From contig CAIRDP010000059.1 of the NCBI GenBank assembly GCA_903877385.1, positions 1-63,230 of the forward strand: a DNA stretch of 63,230 nucleotides, given 5' to 3'. Both the position numbers and the translations under genes were made by a program. Below, in pieces: positions 27,411 through 35,998 of the stretch. The notes under the pieces are model-generated. The model searched no databases. It was not told where the DNA came from and worked only from the letters and a program-made list of their open reading frames with translations. The stretch is from an uncultured Bacteroidales bacterium. Lineage in GTDB: Bacteria > Bacteroidota > Bacteroidia > Bacteroidales > FEN-979. The stretch's first letter is position 1; the number at the start of each line of letters is the position of its first letter.

Positions 27411-28238
27411 ATGGAAAAAACCAAAGTACTTTTTGTTACGCAGGAAATCACGCCTTATTTAAAGGACAGTCATATGGGAATGATCGGGCGTTATCTTCCT
27501 CAGGGTATCCAGGAAAAGGGAAGGGAGATCCGCACATTCATGCCCCGTTACGGAAATATTAATGAAAGACGCAACCAGCTTCACGAAGTAATACGATTAT
27601 CAGGGATGAATCTGATTATAGATGATACGGACCACCCCCTGATTATAAAAGTAGCCTCAATCCAGCAAGCCAGGATGCAGATTTACTTTATAGATAATGA
27701 AGATTACTTTCAGAGGAAACATACGTTCTATGATAAAAACAATAAGTTTTTTCCCGATAACGACGAAAGGGCAATTTTTTACTCCAGGGGGGTCATAGAA
27801 ACCGTGAAAAAACTCGGATGGGGCCCCGATATCATACATTGTCACGGGTGGATGACCAGCCTCGTGCCTCTGTACATCAAGAAAGCCTTTTACGAAAACC
27901 CCTTATTTACAGATACCAAGATCATTATCTCATTATATGATGACGATTTCACCGAAATCATGAATCATAATTTTGTCGAAAAAGTTAAACTGGATGGAAT
28001 AAATGCCAAGGACCTTAAACACTATAAGACGGCAAACTTCGTTAATCTTATGAAATCAGCGATAGATTTCTCCGATGGGGTTATCATTGGATCACCTTCT
28101 GTAAACCCTGAAATAATGGATTACCTGAAAAGCACCGAAAAGCCTTTCCTGAAATTCCAGCCTATGGATAAATATATTGATGCGTTTTCAGAATTCTATG
28201 ATGAAATCCTGGTCGCTGAGCCAGTATCAGTTGATTAA
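27411..28238 (+). CDS. Half-length starch/glycogen synthase-like protein
   Basis: The 275-residue product matches the N-terminal Rossmann half of GT5 glycogen/starch synthases. It begins MEKTKVLFVTQEITPYLKDS and includes RTFMPRYGNINER, DNDERAIFYSRGVIE and PDIIHCHGWMTSL. The usual KxGGL loop near the start is replaced by a DSHMG stretch, and the C-terminal donor-binding half of the enzyme is absent (full enzymes are about 450-500 residues). Bacteroidota commonly carry this short form next to a DUF4270 gene. It may have a regulatory or binding role; catalysis on its own is doubtful. Confidence 0.8.
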   Translation: MEKTKVLFVTQEITPYLKDSHMGMIGRYLPQGIQEKGREIRTFMPRYGNINERRNQLHEVIRLSGMNLIIDDTDHPLIIKVASIQQARMQIYFIDNEDYFQRKHTFYDKNNKFFPDNDERAIFYSRGVIETVKKLGWGPDIIHCHGWMTSLVPLYIKKAFYENPLFTDTKIIISLYDDDFTEIMNHNFVEKVKLDGINAKDLKHYKTANFVNLMKSAIDFSDGVIIGSPSVNPEIMDYLKSTEKPFLKFQPMDKYIDAFSEFYDEILVAEPVSVD

Positions 28239-28258
28239 CCATAAGATCCCAGATTGCC

Positions 28259-29605
28259 TTGAACTCAAAACTCCGTCTTCTTCTATCATCACTTGTAATC
28301 TCACTGCTGATCATCCTGGTTCTTTTTTCCTGTAAAAAGGACCCTTACCAGATTGGTCTCGACCTCCTCCCTCCCAGCGATACACTGAAAGTAAAGTCAA
28401 CCGACACCTGTACGATCATTGCCTATACCGAAAGGGTTGATTCCGTTTCAACAAGCAATTGCTCAGCCCTGATGCTGGGCGGCATTTCCGACCCTGTCTT
28501 CGGCAATTCCACGGTGAGCTTTTACACCCAGATGCAGCCGTCTTCATCCTCGGTGGATTTCGGTACCGCACCTGTCATGGACTCCCTGATCCTCCTGCTT
28601 TATTATTCCGGCTATTATGGCGACACCACAACCCAGCAAAGGATACGGGTTTACGAAGTATCAGGGGACATGAACATCGACTCCTCGTATTATTCCAAGA
28701 GAAACATGCCTGTATATCCAAACCTTCTGGCGGATATGACATTCAGACCCAGACCTAAAGACAGCGTTGAAGTTGCCGGGAAAATGTACTCGGCCCACCT
28801 GCGTGTCAACCTGGGCAAGATCACAAAATATCTTGCGAATAAATTACTTTATGCCCCGGCCTCGGTTTTTTCCACGTCCGCCGTATTCAATGTCTTCATG
28901 AAAGGCCTGTATGTTGAATCGGAACCTGTGAGCAGCGGGGGAGCCCTGCTTAATTTCAACATCTCGGAAAGCCTTTCACAAATGATGCTGTTTTTTCATA
29001 ACCAGAGCTATGATTCCCTGAGTTATTCCTTCATGCTGAGCACCAGTGGCGCAAGGTTTCTTCATATCGATCATAATAATTATATGAATGCTTCCCAGGA
29101 CCTTAAACAGGAGGTGGTAAACCGCGACACCCTCTTGGGCAAGAATATGCTATACCTGCAGGGGCTCGGAGGAACAAGGATCAAGTTCCGCATGCCTTAT
29201 ATAATGAATTTTGCGAAAAACAGGAAAATTGCAATCAACGACGCTCTTGTCTTGTTTAATAATGCCTCATCCGATACTACCTTGGCTCCCCCTTCCCCTA
29301 TCATCTGTATACGCGACAGCGCCGGCCTGGTTGGTTCAGTGATCGATGAAGCGGAAGGAACAAGTTATTTCGGCGGCATCTATAACAAGACAAAAGGGAC
29401 ATATTTTTTCAGGCTGACAAGGCATATACAGAAGCTCATTACCGGGTACTATTCCATTAACCGTCCTTTATATATCCAGGTAAACGATCCCTTGAGTATT
29501 ATCATATACCCGAACCGAGTAACGATCAATGGCTACAAGCCTGTATTGCCTGGCGCTTCGCCCGCAAGGTTCAGGCTGCTGATCAACTATACTCTTCTGA
29601 ATTGA
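28259..29605 (+). CDS. DUF4270 lipoprotein
   Basis: The 448-residue protein begins with a TTG codon 20 nt after the previous stop. It has a lipoprotein signal (LLSSLVISLLIILVLFSC, Cys at about 25) followed by KKDPYQIGLDLLPPSDTL, typical of DUF4270 proteins. The rest is beta-rich and ends in FRLLINYTLLN. DUF4270 proteins are cell-surface lipoproteins restricted to Bacteroidota; their function is not known. The TTG start is chosen because no ATG gives a comparable signal peptide. It is likely co-transcribed with the starch-synthase-like gene. Confidence 0.82.
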   Translation: MNSKLRLLLSSLVISLLIILVLFSCKKDPYQIGLDLLPPSDTLKVKSTDTCTIIAYTERVDSVSTSNCSALMLGGISDPVFGNSTVSFYTQMQPSSSSVDFGTAPVMDSLILLLYYSGYYGDTTTQQRIRVYEVSGDMNIDSSYYSKRNMPVYPNLLADMTFRPRPKDSVEVAGKMYSAHLRVNLGKITKYLANKLLYAPASVFSTSAVFNVFMKGLYVESEPVSSGGALLNFNISESLSQMMLFFHNQSYDSLSYSFMLSTSGARFLHIDHNNYMNASQDLKQEVVNRDTLLGKNMLYLQGLGGTRIKFRMPYIMNFAKNRKIAINDALVLFNNASSDTTLAPPSPIICIRDSAGLVGSVIDEAEGTSYFGGIYNKTKGTYFFRLTRHIQKLITGYYSINRPLYIQVNDPLSIIIYPNRVTINGYKPVLPGASPARFRLLINYTLLN

Positions 29606-29632
29606 CAGTATCAGGATCTTTTTTTAACTTTG
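29602..29632 (+). promoter_or_regulatory. glmS promoter
   Basis: TTG (29602-29604), a 20-bp spacer and TAACTTTG (29625-29632) precede the glmS ATG by 19 nt, so the leader is very short and leaves no room for a glmS ribozyme. Confidence 0.75.
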
Positions 29633-29651
29633 GACAATAAATGGTTTTGTT

Positions 29652-31490
29652 ATGTGCGGAATTGTAGCATATGTGGGCCCTAAAGAAGCTTATCCCATCC
29701 TTATCAAAGGCCTTCACCGGCTTGAATACAGGGGATACGACAGCGCCGGCCTTTGCCTGTTGAACAGCGAACTGAAAGTATGGAAATGCAAGGGCAAGGT
29801 TTCGGAACTTGAAAAATATATCGAGGGCGAGGATCTCCATGGAACCATAGGGATGGCCCATACCCGCTGGGCCACGCATGGAGAGCCGAACCAGATCAAT
29901 GCCCATCCGCATTATTCCCAGAGCAAACATCTTTCGATCATTCATAACGGTATCATTGAAAATTACCTCGTTCTTCGCAAGGAATTGCAACTCAGGGGTT
30001 TTGAATTCACAAGCGATACCGATACCGAAGTCCTCATTCACCTCATCGAGGACATCCAGATGAATGAGAATGTATCTGTTGAAGAAGCTGTACGTATCGC
30101 CCTTACCCAGGTAATAGGCGCATATGCCATTGTAGTTCTTTCACAGGACCACCCCGATAAAATCATTGCAGCACGCAAGGGAAGCCCGATGGTGATCGGG
30201 ATCGGCAAAGGCGAGTTTTTCGTTGCTTCAGATGCCACGCCCATCATAGAATACACCGATAATGTAGTCTTCATGAACGATGAAGAAATTGCCGTCATCG
30301 AACGAAACCAGGAGCTGAAAATGAAGACTATCCGCAACCAGGAAAGGACTCCTTACATTCAGAAACTGGAGATGAGCCTGACCGCCATCGAGAAAGGCGG
30401 ATTTCCGCATTTTATGCTTAAGGAAATTTTTGAACAGCCCCACTCTATCGAGGATTCCATGCGGGGCCGCCTGCATCTTGACCAGGATATAGTCACCCTG
30501 GGAGGGATCAGCGATTACCTCCCCAAAATACTTCATGCCGAACGCATCATCATTACAGCCTGCGGTACATCCTGGCATGCTGGACTGGTTGGTGAATATA
30601 TCATAGAGGACCTTGCACGCATTCCGGTTGAGGTTGAATACTCTTCGGAATTCCGCTACCGCAACCCGGTGATCAGCGAAAAAGACGTTATCATTGCCAT
30701 CTCACAATCGGGTGAAACTGCCGACACCCTTGCAGCCATCGAACTGGCAAAATCAAAAGGCGCTACAGTACTGGGTATTTGCAATGTGGTCGGGTCCTCC
30801 ATCGCCCGGGCAACCCATGCCGGGGTTTATACGCATGCGGGGCCGGAGATCGGTGTGGCATCCACCAAAGCCTTTACCGCCCAGGTGGCTGTGCTTACCC
30901 TTATAGGCCTGCTGCTGGCCGAGAAAAAAGGAACTATCCCCGAATCCCAGCTCCATAAGATCAGGCTTGAACTTGGAAGGATCCCTTCAAAAGTTGAAAG
31001 GATACTTCAAAATGCCGATTCCATTAAAGAAATTGCGAAAATTTACAAGGACCGAACCAATGCCCTTTACCTTGGCCGGGGGTATAACTTCCCGGTCGCT
31101 CTTGAAGGAGCCCTGAAACTGAAAGAAATTTCATATATCCATGCCGAAGGATATCCTGCGGCAGAAATGAAACATGGCCCCATCGCCCTGATCGACGAGC
31201 ATATGCCCGTAGTGTTTATTGCACCCAAACGCGGGATCTATGAAAAAGTGATCACGAATATAGAGGAAGTAAGAGCCCGTAAGGGAAAAATCATAGCCAT
31301 CATCACCGAGGGCGACGAAAGTGTCAAGAAAATGGCCGATCATTTCATCGAGATCCCCGATACCGAGGAAATGCTGATCCCCCTCCTGGCCACTATTCCC
31401 CTGCAACTGCTATCATATTACGTCGCAGTAATGCGTGGCTGCAACGTGGACCAGCCCCGTAACTTAGCCAAGAGCGTAACCGTGGAATAA
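29652..31490 (+). CDS. glmS: Glutamine--fructose-6-phosphate aminotransferase
   Basis: This enzyme makes glucosamine-6-phosphate from fructose-6-phosphate and glutamine, the entry to cell-wall and LPS amino sugars. The 612-residue product starts MCGIVAYVG, exposing the N-terminal nucleophile Cys after Met removal. The glutaminase domain (1-230) carries HTRWATHG and HNGIIENY. Two SIS domains follow (about 290-420 and 460-600), with CGTSWHA, SQSGETADTL and the C-terminal PRNLAKSVTVE tail. It is complete. Confidence 0.97.
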   Translation: MCGIVAYVGPKEAYPILIKGLHRLEYRGYDSAGLCLLNSELKVWKCKGKVSELEKYIEGEDLHGTIGMAHTRWATHGEPNQINAHPHYSQSKHLSIIHNGIIENYLVLRKELQLRGFEFTSDTDTEVLIHLIEDIQMNENVSVEEAVRIALTQVIGAYAIVVLSQDHPDKIIAARKGSPMVIGIGKGEFFVASDATPIIEYTDNVVFMNDEEIAVIERNQELKMKTIRNQERTPYIQKLEMSLTAIEKGGFPHFMLKEIFEQPHSIEDSMRGRLHLDQDIVTLGGISDYLPKILHAERIIITACGTSWHAGLVGEYIIEDLARIPVEVEYSSEFRYRNPVISEKDVIIAISQSGETADTLAAIELAKSKGATVLGICNVVGSSIARATHAGVYTHAGPEIGVASTKAFTAQVAVLTLIGLLLAEKKGTIPESQLHKIRLELGRIPSKVERILQNADSIKEIAKIYKDRTNALYLGRGYNFPVALEGALKLKEISYIHAEGYPAAEMKHGPIALIDEHMPVVFIAPKRGIYEKVITNIEEVRARKGKIIAIITEGDESVKKMADHFIEIPDTEEMLIPLLATIPLQLLSYYVAVMRGCNVDQPRNLAKSVTVE

Positions 31491-31528
31491 ACCGTCATCG
31501 TGATCCGTTCACGGTTCGCAGTTCATCG

Positions 31529-32104
31529 TTAAAGCCTGGACGCAACCGCCTTCCAGTCGACAAGCTTCCAGAAGTCAGCTATATAATCGGGGCGTGCATT
31601 ACGCTTGTCAATGTAATAGGCATGTTCCCATACATCGCAGGTAAGGATCGGCTTCGCTCCGCCCTTCAAAGGATTCCCGGCATTGCTTTCCTGGACTATC
31701 TCCAAAGTCCCGTTTTCTTTTTTGATCAGCCAGGCCCAGCCTGAACCGAAAAGCGTGGTAGCTGCATTCGAGAACTTTTCCTTGAATTCGCCGAAAGAAC
31801 CAAAGTTTTTGTTGATGGCTTCCGCGAGCACGGCTACGGGTTCTCCTCCACCCTGGGGCTTCAGGCAGTTCCAGTAAAACGTATGATTCCATACCTGGGC
31901 CCCGTTGTTGAAAATACCACCCGATGCTTTACGGATTATGTCCTCCAGGGAAGCATTTTCAAATTCAGTCCCAGGAACCAGTTTGTTCAGGTTGTTCACA
32001 TAAGCCTGGTGATGCTTTCCATAGTGGAATTCAATAGTTGTTTTTGAAATATAAGGTTCCAATGCATCCCACGCATACGGAAGTTTGGGCAATTCATGTA
32101 CCAT
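31529..32104 (-). CDS. Fe/Mn superoxide dismutase
   Basis: This enzyme dismutates superoxide. The 191-residue product has all four metal ligands: His27 (FHYGKHHQAY), His in WNHTFYWN, and Asp and His in DVWEHAYYID. Sequence features such as NNGAQVWNHTFYW and LFGSGWAWL favour the iron or cambialistic type, as in other Bacteroidota, but metal choice cannot be fixed from sequence. It has its own promoter directly after the upstream protease gene and converges on glmS. Confidence 0.95.
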   Translation of the reverse strand: MVHELPKLPYAWDALEPYISKTTIEFHYGKHHQAYVNNLNKLVPGTEFENASLEDIIRKASGGIFNNGAQVWNHTFYWNCLKPQGGGEPVAVLAEAINKNFGSFGEFKEKFSNAATTLFGSGWAWLIKKENGTLEIVQESNAGNPLKGGAKPILTCDVWEHAYYIDKRNARPDYIADFWKLVDWKAVASRL

Positions 32105-32130
32105 AATGTTCTTTTTAAAATTTTCTAATG

Positions 32131-32160
32131 CAAAAATACAAAGAATCAGAGTGAAAACAA
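32131..32160 (-). promoter_or_regulatory. Superoxide dismutase promoter
   Basis: On the minus strand TTG (32160-32158), a 19-bp spacer and TATTTTTG (32138-32131) precede the start codon by 26 nt, so the gene need not be read through from the protease gene. Confidence 0.7.
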
Positions 32161-32162
32161 AA

Positions 32163-33770
32163 TTATTTAGAATGATTCTTGACGACTTCGACCGCTTTCT
32201 TAAAAGCGGGGTCTATCGTATTGAGTACAGGGTAGAAACCTTCGTTGTCAAGAATATTCCTGCCTACGTATGCTTTGATAAGCACCCTCGACTTACGGTC
32301 GCTTTCAGGGAGGTTCTGTCCTTCATGCTTCAGGCCTTTCTTCAGGGCATAAGCTATGAATTCAGAATAAAGCGCATCGTTAAGCTGGAACTTAGCCCCG
32401 AAATCATCCACATTTTTATAACGGCCCAACTGTGTTCTGTATTTATCGGTATAATCAAAAGCCCATTGATAGATCAGGCCTTTGTTAACAGCAAGGTTAT
32501 AAAATTTAAGGGTGGAATCCTTTTCAATAGGAATAAAGATATCGGGCATTATCCCTCCGCCTCCGTAAACGGTTTTTCCTGCACGTGTTTTGAACTTCAG
32601 AGAGTCGGGGAACTTTATACTGTCGGCATGTTCCAGCTCCCCGTTTATGATCCTGTGATAGTAATCGCTGTTGTACTTATCCAGTCCGTCTTTATAGGGT
32701 TTCTGAATGCAGCGCCCGCTAGGGGTGTAATAGCGCGCAACCGTCAGCCTGACCGCGCTGCCGTCCTTCATATTAAGTTGTTCCTGTACAAGCCCTTTGC
32801 CAAATGACCTCCTGCCAAGTATTATCCCACGGTCGTTATCCTGCATGGCTCCTGTAACGATCTCGGAGGCTGAAGCTGAGAATTCATCGATCATGACCAG
32901 CAGGGTGCCTTGTTCAAACAAACCCTGTCCATCCGAAAAATACTCTTCCTTCGAATGATTTGCCCCTTTGGTGTATACGATAAGCCTGCCCTTAGCCAGA
33001 AATTCATCCGCAATGTCAACTGCGGCCGTAAGGTAGCCTCCCCCGTTACCCCTGAGGTCGAGGATCAGGCTCTTCATCCCGTTCTGTTTCAGCTGTTCTA
33101 TGGCCGTATGCACTTCCTCGTGTGTGGTGGCCGAAAAATTATTGAGCTTTATGTAGCCTATGCCGGGTTCCACAATATATGCAATATCCATGCTGTACGT
33201 GGGAATAACGTCCCTGGTAATAGTATAATCAATGAGATCTTTGACTCCCCTGCGGAAAATGCTCACTCTGACCTGGGTCCCCTTTGGACCTTTCAGCTTC
33301 CGCATAACATCGCTGTTAGCTATCTTGATACCAGCGACATTCTTCCCTTCAATCTTTACGATGCGGTCACCGGCTTTGATGCCAAGCTTTTCCGAAGGGC
33401 CATTGGCAACCGGCAGTATTACAGTAACCGTATCATTCTCTATCCTGAACTGTACCCCTATGCCCTCAAAACTGCCCAAAAGAGGATCCGTGGCGTCATG
33501 AAACTCGGCCGCGGTGATATAAGTCGAATGAGGATCAAGTCCTTCGAGAAGCCCTGTGATTGCTTTCTCTTCAAGCCTGGCCTTACCGATAGTATCCACG
33601 TAATTTTTCTGAACATATTGCAAAACCTGGTTCAGTTTGCCGGCCCCCTGCATTTTAAACAGGCTGAGCCCCGGCGAATGGGTGTATAACCATATCCCCA
33701 GGAACATGCCGGCTATCATCACCAGGGCAAACCAGACTGGCAGGTACGGATTTATTTTCTTTTTTTCCAT
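32163..33770 (-). CDS. S41-family C-terminal processing protease
   Basis: This is a periplasmic serine protease of the CtpA/Prc type, 535 residues. I chose MEKKKINPYLPVW as the start; it is followed by one membrane or signal segment (FALVMIAGMFLGIWLY). A PDZ domain (about 85-170, FEGIGVQF and GIKAGDRIVKIEGKNV) binds substrate tails. The S41 catalytic domain has the dyad Ser in DEFSASASEIVTGAM (about 295) and Lys in GRRSFGKGLVQ (about 320). A C-terminal helical region follows. Targets are unknown. It is divergent from the hydrolase gene, with overlapping promoters. Confidence 0.93.
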   Translation of the reverse strand: MEKKKINPYLPVWFALVMIAGMFLGIWLYTHSPGLSLFKMQGAGKLNQVLQYVQKNYVDTIGKARLEEKAITGLLEGLDPHSTYITAAEFHDATDPLLGSFEGIGVQFRIENDTVTVILPVANGPSEKLGIKAGDRIVKIEGKNVAGIKIANSDVMRKLKGPKGTQVRVSIFRRGVKDLIDYTITRDVIPTYSMDIAYIVEPGIGYIKLNNFSATTHEEVHTAIEQLKQNGMKSLILDLRGNGGGYLTAAVDIADEFLAKGRLIVYTKGANHSKEEYFSDGQGLFEQGTLLVMIDEFSASASEIVTGAMQDNDRGIILGRRSFGKGLVQEQLNMKDGSAVRLTVARYYTPSGRCIQKPYKDGLDKYNSDYYHRIINGELEHADSIKFPDSLKFKTRAGKTVYGGGGIMPDIFIPIEKDSTLKFYNLAVNKGLIYQWAFDYTDKYRTQLGRYKNVDDFGAKFQLNDALYSEFIAYALKKGLKHEGQNLPESDRKSRVLIKAYVGRNILDNEGFYPVLNTIDPAFKKAVEVVKNHSK

Positions 33771-33781
33771 GATAAGAATTA

Positions 33782-33813
33782 TTGCTGTCAAAGATACCTA
33801 ATTCCTAATTTTG
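33782..33813 (+). promoter_or_regulatory. Hydrolase promoter overlapping divergent protease promoter
   Basis: Plus strand: TTG (33782-33784), a 21-bp spacer and TAATTTTG (33806-33813) for the hydrolase. Minus strand: TATCTTTG (33796-33789) for the S41 protease lies inside the same 32 bp, so the two polymerases would compete. Confidence 0.6.
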
Positions 33814-33832
33814 CAGTATCAATAACTAAGAA

Positions 33833-34798
33833 ATGACTACCAGAATACGTATATTCCTCCTGATTATTGCCGCCATGCCTGCAATTTGCAGTCCCGTGGG
33901 GGCTGTTCCCATTCCAAAGAACATTTTGAAACCATTTATCAACAGCCACAAAACAACGGTTGACTCGGTTATGCTGCATTACCGTGTATGGATAACCAAA
34001 GTCAAACCCTCTAAAGGCAAAGTGCTTTTCATCCATGGTTTCACAGGTTCCACTTTTTCGTTCAGGAAAAACTACGACAGCCTGGTGAATGCAGGGTATA
34101 ACATTTTAGCTGTTGACCTGCCTGCCTTCGGGTACAGCGACAGGGGGACATGGATCAATCACTCTCAAAGCAGCAGGGCTGTCATGATCTGGAAGCTGAT
34201 CGACCGCATCGACCAGGGGGATACGGTCAAATGGAATATCATAGGGCATTCCATGGGAGGAGGGACTGCTGAGGCAGTTGCCCTGATGCGGCCCCGGCAA
34301 ATCAAAAGCCTCACGCTTATCGATGCCATGTTCTTTAAAAAAAACAGCGGGGTCATGAGCATCGCATTTTCTCCCTCCAGGATGAGGCAATTAAAGAAAT
34401 ATTATGTGGATTACGTAGCCCATTATCTTCTGACCTTCGAGCGTATGAGTAAACTGCTGAAAAGCGGTTACAAGAAAACGCCCGACACCAATGATGTAAG
34501 CGGGTATATGATGCCTTTAAGGATACCCGGAACCTCCGAAGCCATAGTCAGTACTTTTTCAAACTGCCGGGAAATTGTGCCTTTGAATTCCGACAGCCTT
34601 AAAAATACAGCCGTACTTGTGGTCTGGGGCACAAAGGATAGCTGGATCCCGCCCCGGTCGGCAAAGCTGATAAAAACCTGCGTCCCTCAAATGGAACTTC
34701 ATAAGATCAAAGGGGCCGGGCATATGCCTATGGAGACCCATCCAAAGGAATTTAACGGGATACTGGTGAATTTCCTCAACAGGGTGAACAAACCATAA
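33833..34798 (+). CDS. Exported alpha/beta hydrolase
   Basis: The 321-residue protein has an N-terminal signal or anchor (IFLLIIAAMPAICSPVGA) and a canonical alpha/beta-hydrolase core. The oxyanion loop is HGF (68-70), the nucleophile elbow GHSMGG has Ser140, an acid lies in WGTKDSWIPP and the catalytic His in GAGHMPMETH. A cap domain lies between the elbow and the acid. The substrate (ester, lipid or lactone) cannot be predicted. It is followed by the convergent Ldh2 gene 25 nt away. Confidence 0.88.
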   Translation: MTTRIRIFLLIIAAMPAICSPVGAVPIPKNILKPFINSHKTTVDSVMLHYRVWITKVKPSKGKVLFIHGFTGSTFSFRKNYDSLVNAGYNILAVDLPAFGYSDRGTWINHSQSSRAVMIWKLIDRIDQGDTVKWNIIGHSMGGGTAEAVALMRPRQIKSLTLIDAMFFKKNSGVMSIAFSPSRMRQLKKYYVDYVAHYLLTFERMSKLLKSGYKKTPDTNDVSGYMMPLRIPGTSEAIVSTFSNCREIVPLNSDSLKNTAVLVVWGTKDSWIPPRSAKLIKTCVPQMELHKIKGAGHMPMETHPKEFNGILVNFLNRVNKP

Positions 34799-34823
34799 AT
34801 CACCTCCGTTCCGGGCTCGCTGA

Positions 34824-35918
34824 TCAGTCTTCCCTCACTACAGGGCAATCAAAAGAAACCCCTACTTTTTCCCCGTCCCTTTTAAGGTCTTCCACTATAG
34901 GCCTGATCAGGGGAACACCGTGCTCCTGGTTGTATTTTGCATATTCAAATTCCTTTTCACCTGCCACCATGATCTCATCACGGCCAACCGCCAGGGGCGA
35001 CTTCTTCAGAAGGTCGATCATGGCATCCATCGACAGCTTGAAATCATAGACCGGGCGGAAGGATTCAATATTAATGGCCATAAAGAAATGGGAAACCCCG
35101 GTAGGCTCCGGACGGCCCGGACCGCCCACATTGGTCAGGAAACTCCCTCCCGAAAGGATGGAACAAAGAACTTCAACCAGCAAAGCAAGGCCGTATCCCT
35201 TGTATCCTGCGGTAATGTCCATGCCCCCAAGAGGGAGTAAAGCGCCATGGCCTCCGGGTTTGATCTTGGTGGGGTCGTTGGTGGCCTGTCCTTCTTCATC
35301 AATTCCCCATCCTATCGGGATATGCTCATGCTTCTTATCATAGATCTGGATTTTGCCGTAAGCTACAGCCGAAGTGGCCATATCGAGAAGATAGGGGTAG
35401 TGCTCACCCGAAGGAGCTGCCAGGGCAATGGGGTTTGTTCCCACAACTGCTGTCCGGCCATAGGTCGGTGCCACAAGGGGCTGCGAATTGGTAAGGCTTA
35501 AGCCTATCATCCCTTCCTCCAGGGCCATCATCGCATAATAGCCCGCAATCCCGTAATGGTTGCTGTTGCGCACAGTGATCGCGCTGATCCCCGATTTCTT
35601 TGCTTTCTCGATAGCAATTCTCATAGCCTTATGCGAAGTCACCTGTCCCAGCCCGTTACCACCGTCAATCAAAGCGGTTGATGAAGATTCACTTACGACC
35701 TGGTAAGGTGTTTTCGGATCAAGCCAGCCTTTACTTATCCGGCTGCCGTAATACGAACCAAGGCGCTGCATCCCGTGGGATTCAACACCCCTGATATCGG
35801 CACAGATAAGCACTTTGCCAACTATCCTTGCATCATCGGGAGGCACGCCAAGTTTTGTCATATAACGGATCACGAAATCCATCAGATCGTTCCGGTTAAA
35901 TCTGAGAATTGTTTCCAT
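34824..35918 (-). CDS. Malate/L-lactate dehydrogenase-family oxidoreductase (Ldh2)
   Basis: This NAD(P)-dependent 2-hydroxyacid/2-ketoacid (or cyclic imino acid) oxidoreductase has the Ldh2 fold. The 364-residue product starts METILRFNRNDLMDFV; the reading frame extends upstream to 36173, but that extension is read from repeat DNA and the lhgO 3' end and lacks family similarity. Family signatures include GVESHGMQRL, ITVRNSNHYGIAGYYA, TNPIALAAPSG and GYKGYGLALLVEVLC. Because it follows the L-2-hydroxyglutarate oxidase gene, its substrate may be a related hydroxy acid, but that is inference. Confidence 0.88.
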   Translation of the reverse strand: METILRFNRNDLMDFVIRYMTKLGVPPDDARIVGKVLICADIRGVESHGMQRLGSYYGSRISKGWLDPKTPYQVVSESSSTALIDGGNGLGQVTSHKAMRIAIEKAKKSGISAITVRNSNHYGIAGYYAMMALEEGMIGLSLTNSQPLVAPTYGRTAVVGTNPIALAAPSGEHYPYLLDMATSAVAYGKIQIYDKKHEHIPIGWGIDEEGQATNDPTKIKPGGHGALLPLGGMDITAGYKGYGLALLVEVLCSILSGGSFLTNVGGPGRPEPTGVSHFFMAINIESFRPVYDFKLSMDAMIDLLKKSPLAVGRDEIMVAGEKEFEYAKYNQEHGVPLIRPIVEDLKRDGEKVGVSFDCPVVRED

Positions 35919-35966
35919 AATTAAAAATTTTAAGATATACGATGTACAAATGCAGTTTTGCTTTTT

Positions 35967-35998
35967 ATTGATTGATTGATTGACTGATTGACTGATTA
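35967..35998. repeat. Tetranucleotide repeat (ATTG/ACTG)
   Basis: About eight units of ATTG or ACTG in tandem. The left flank carries one TGTACAA heptamer (35943-35949). The array reaches into the lhgO stop codon, so slippage here could alter that end. Confidence 0.8.

Noticed and set aside
29633-29651. glmS ribozyme in the leader
   Set aside because: The promoter leaves fewer than 20 nt of leader, too short for the ribozyme, which is also typical of Firmicutes.
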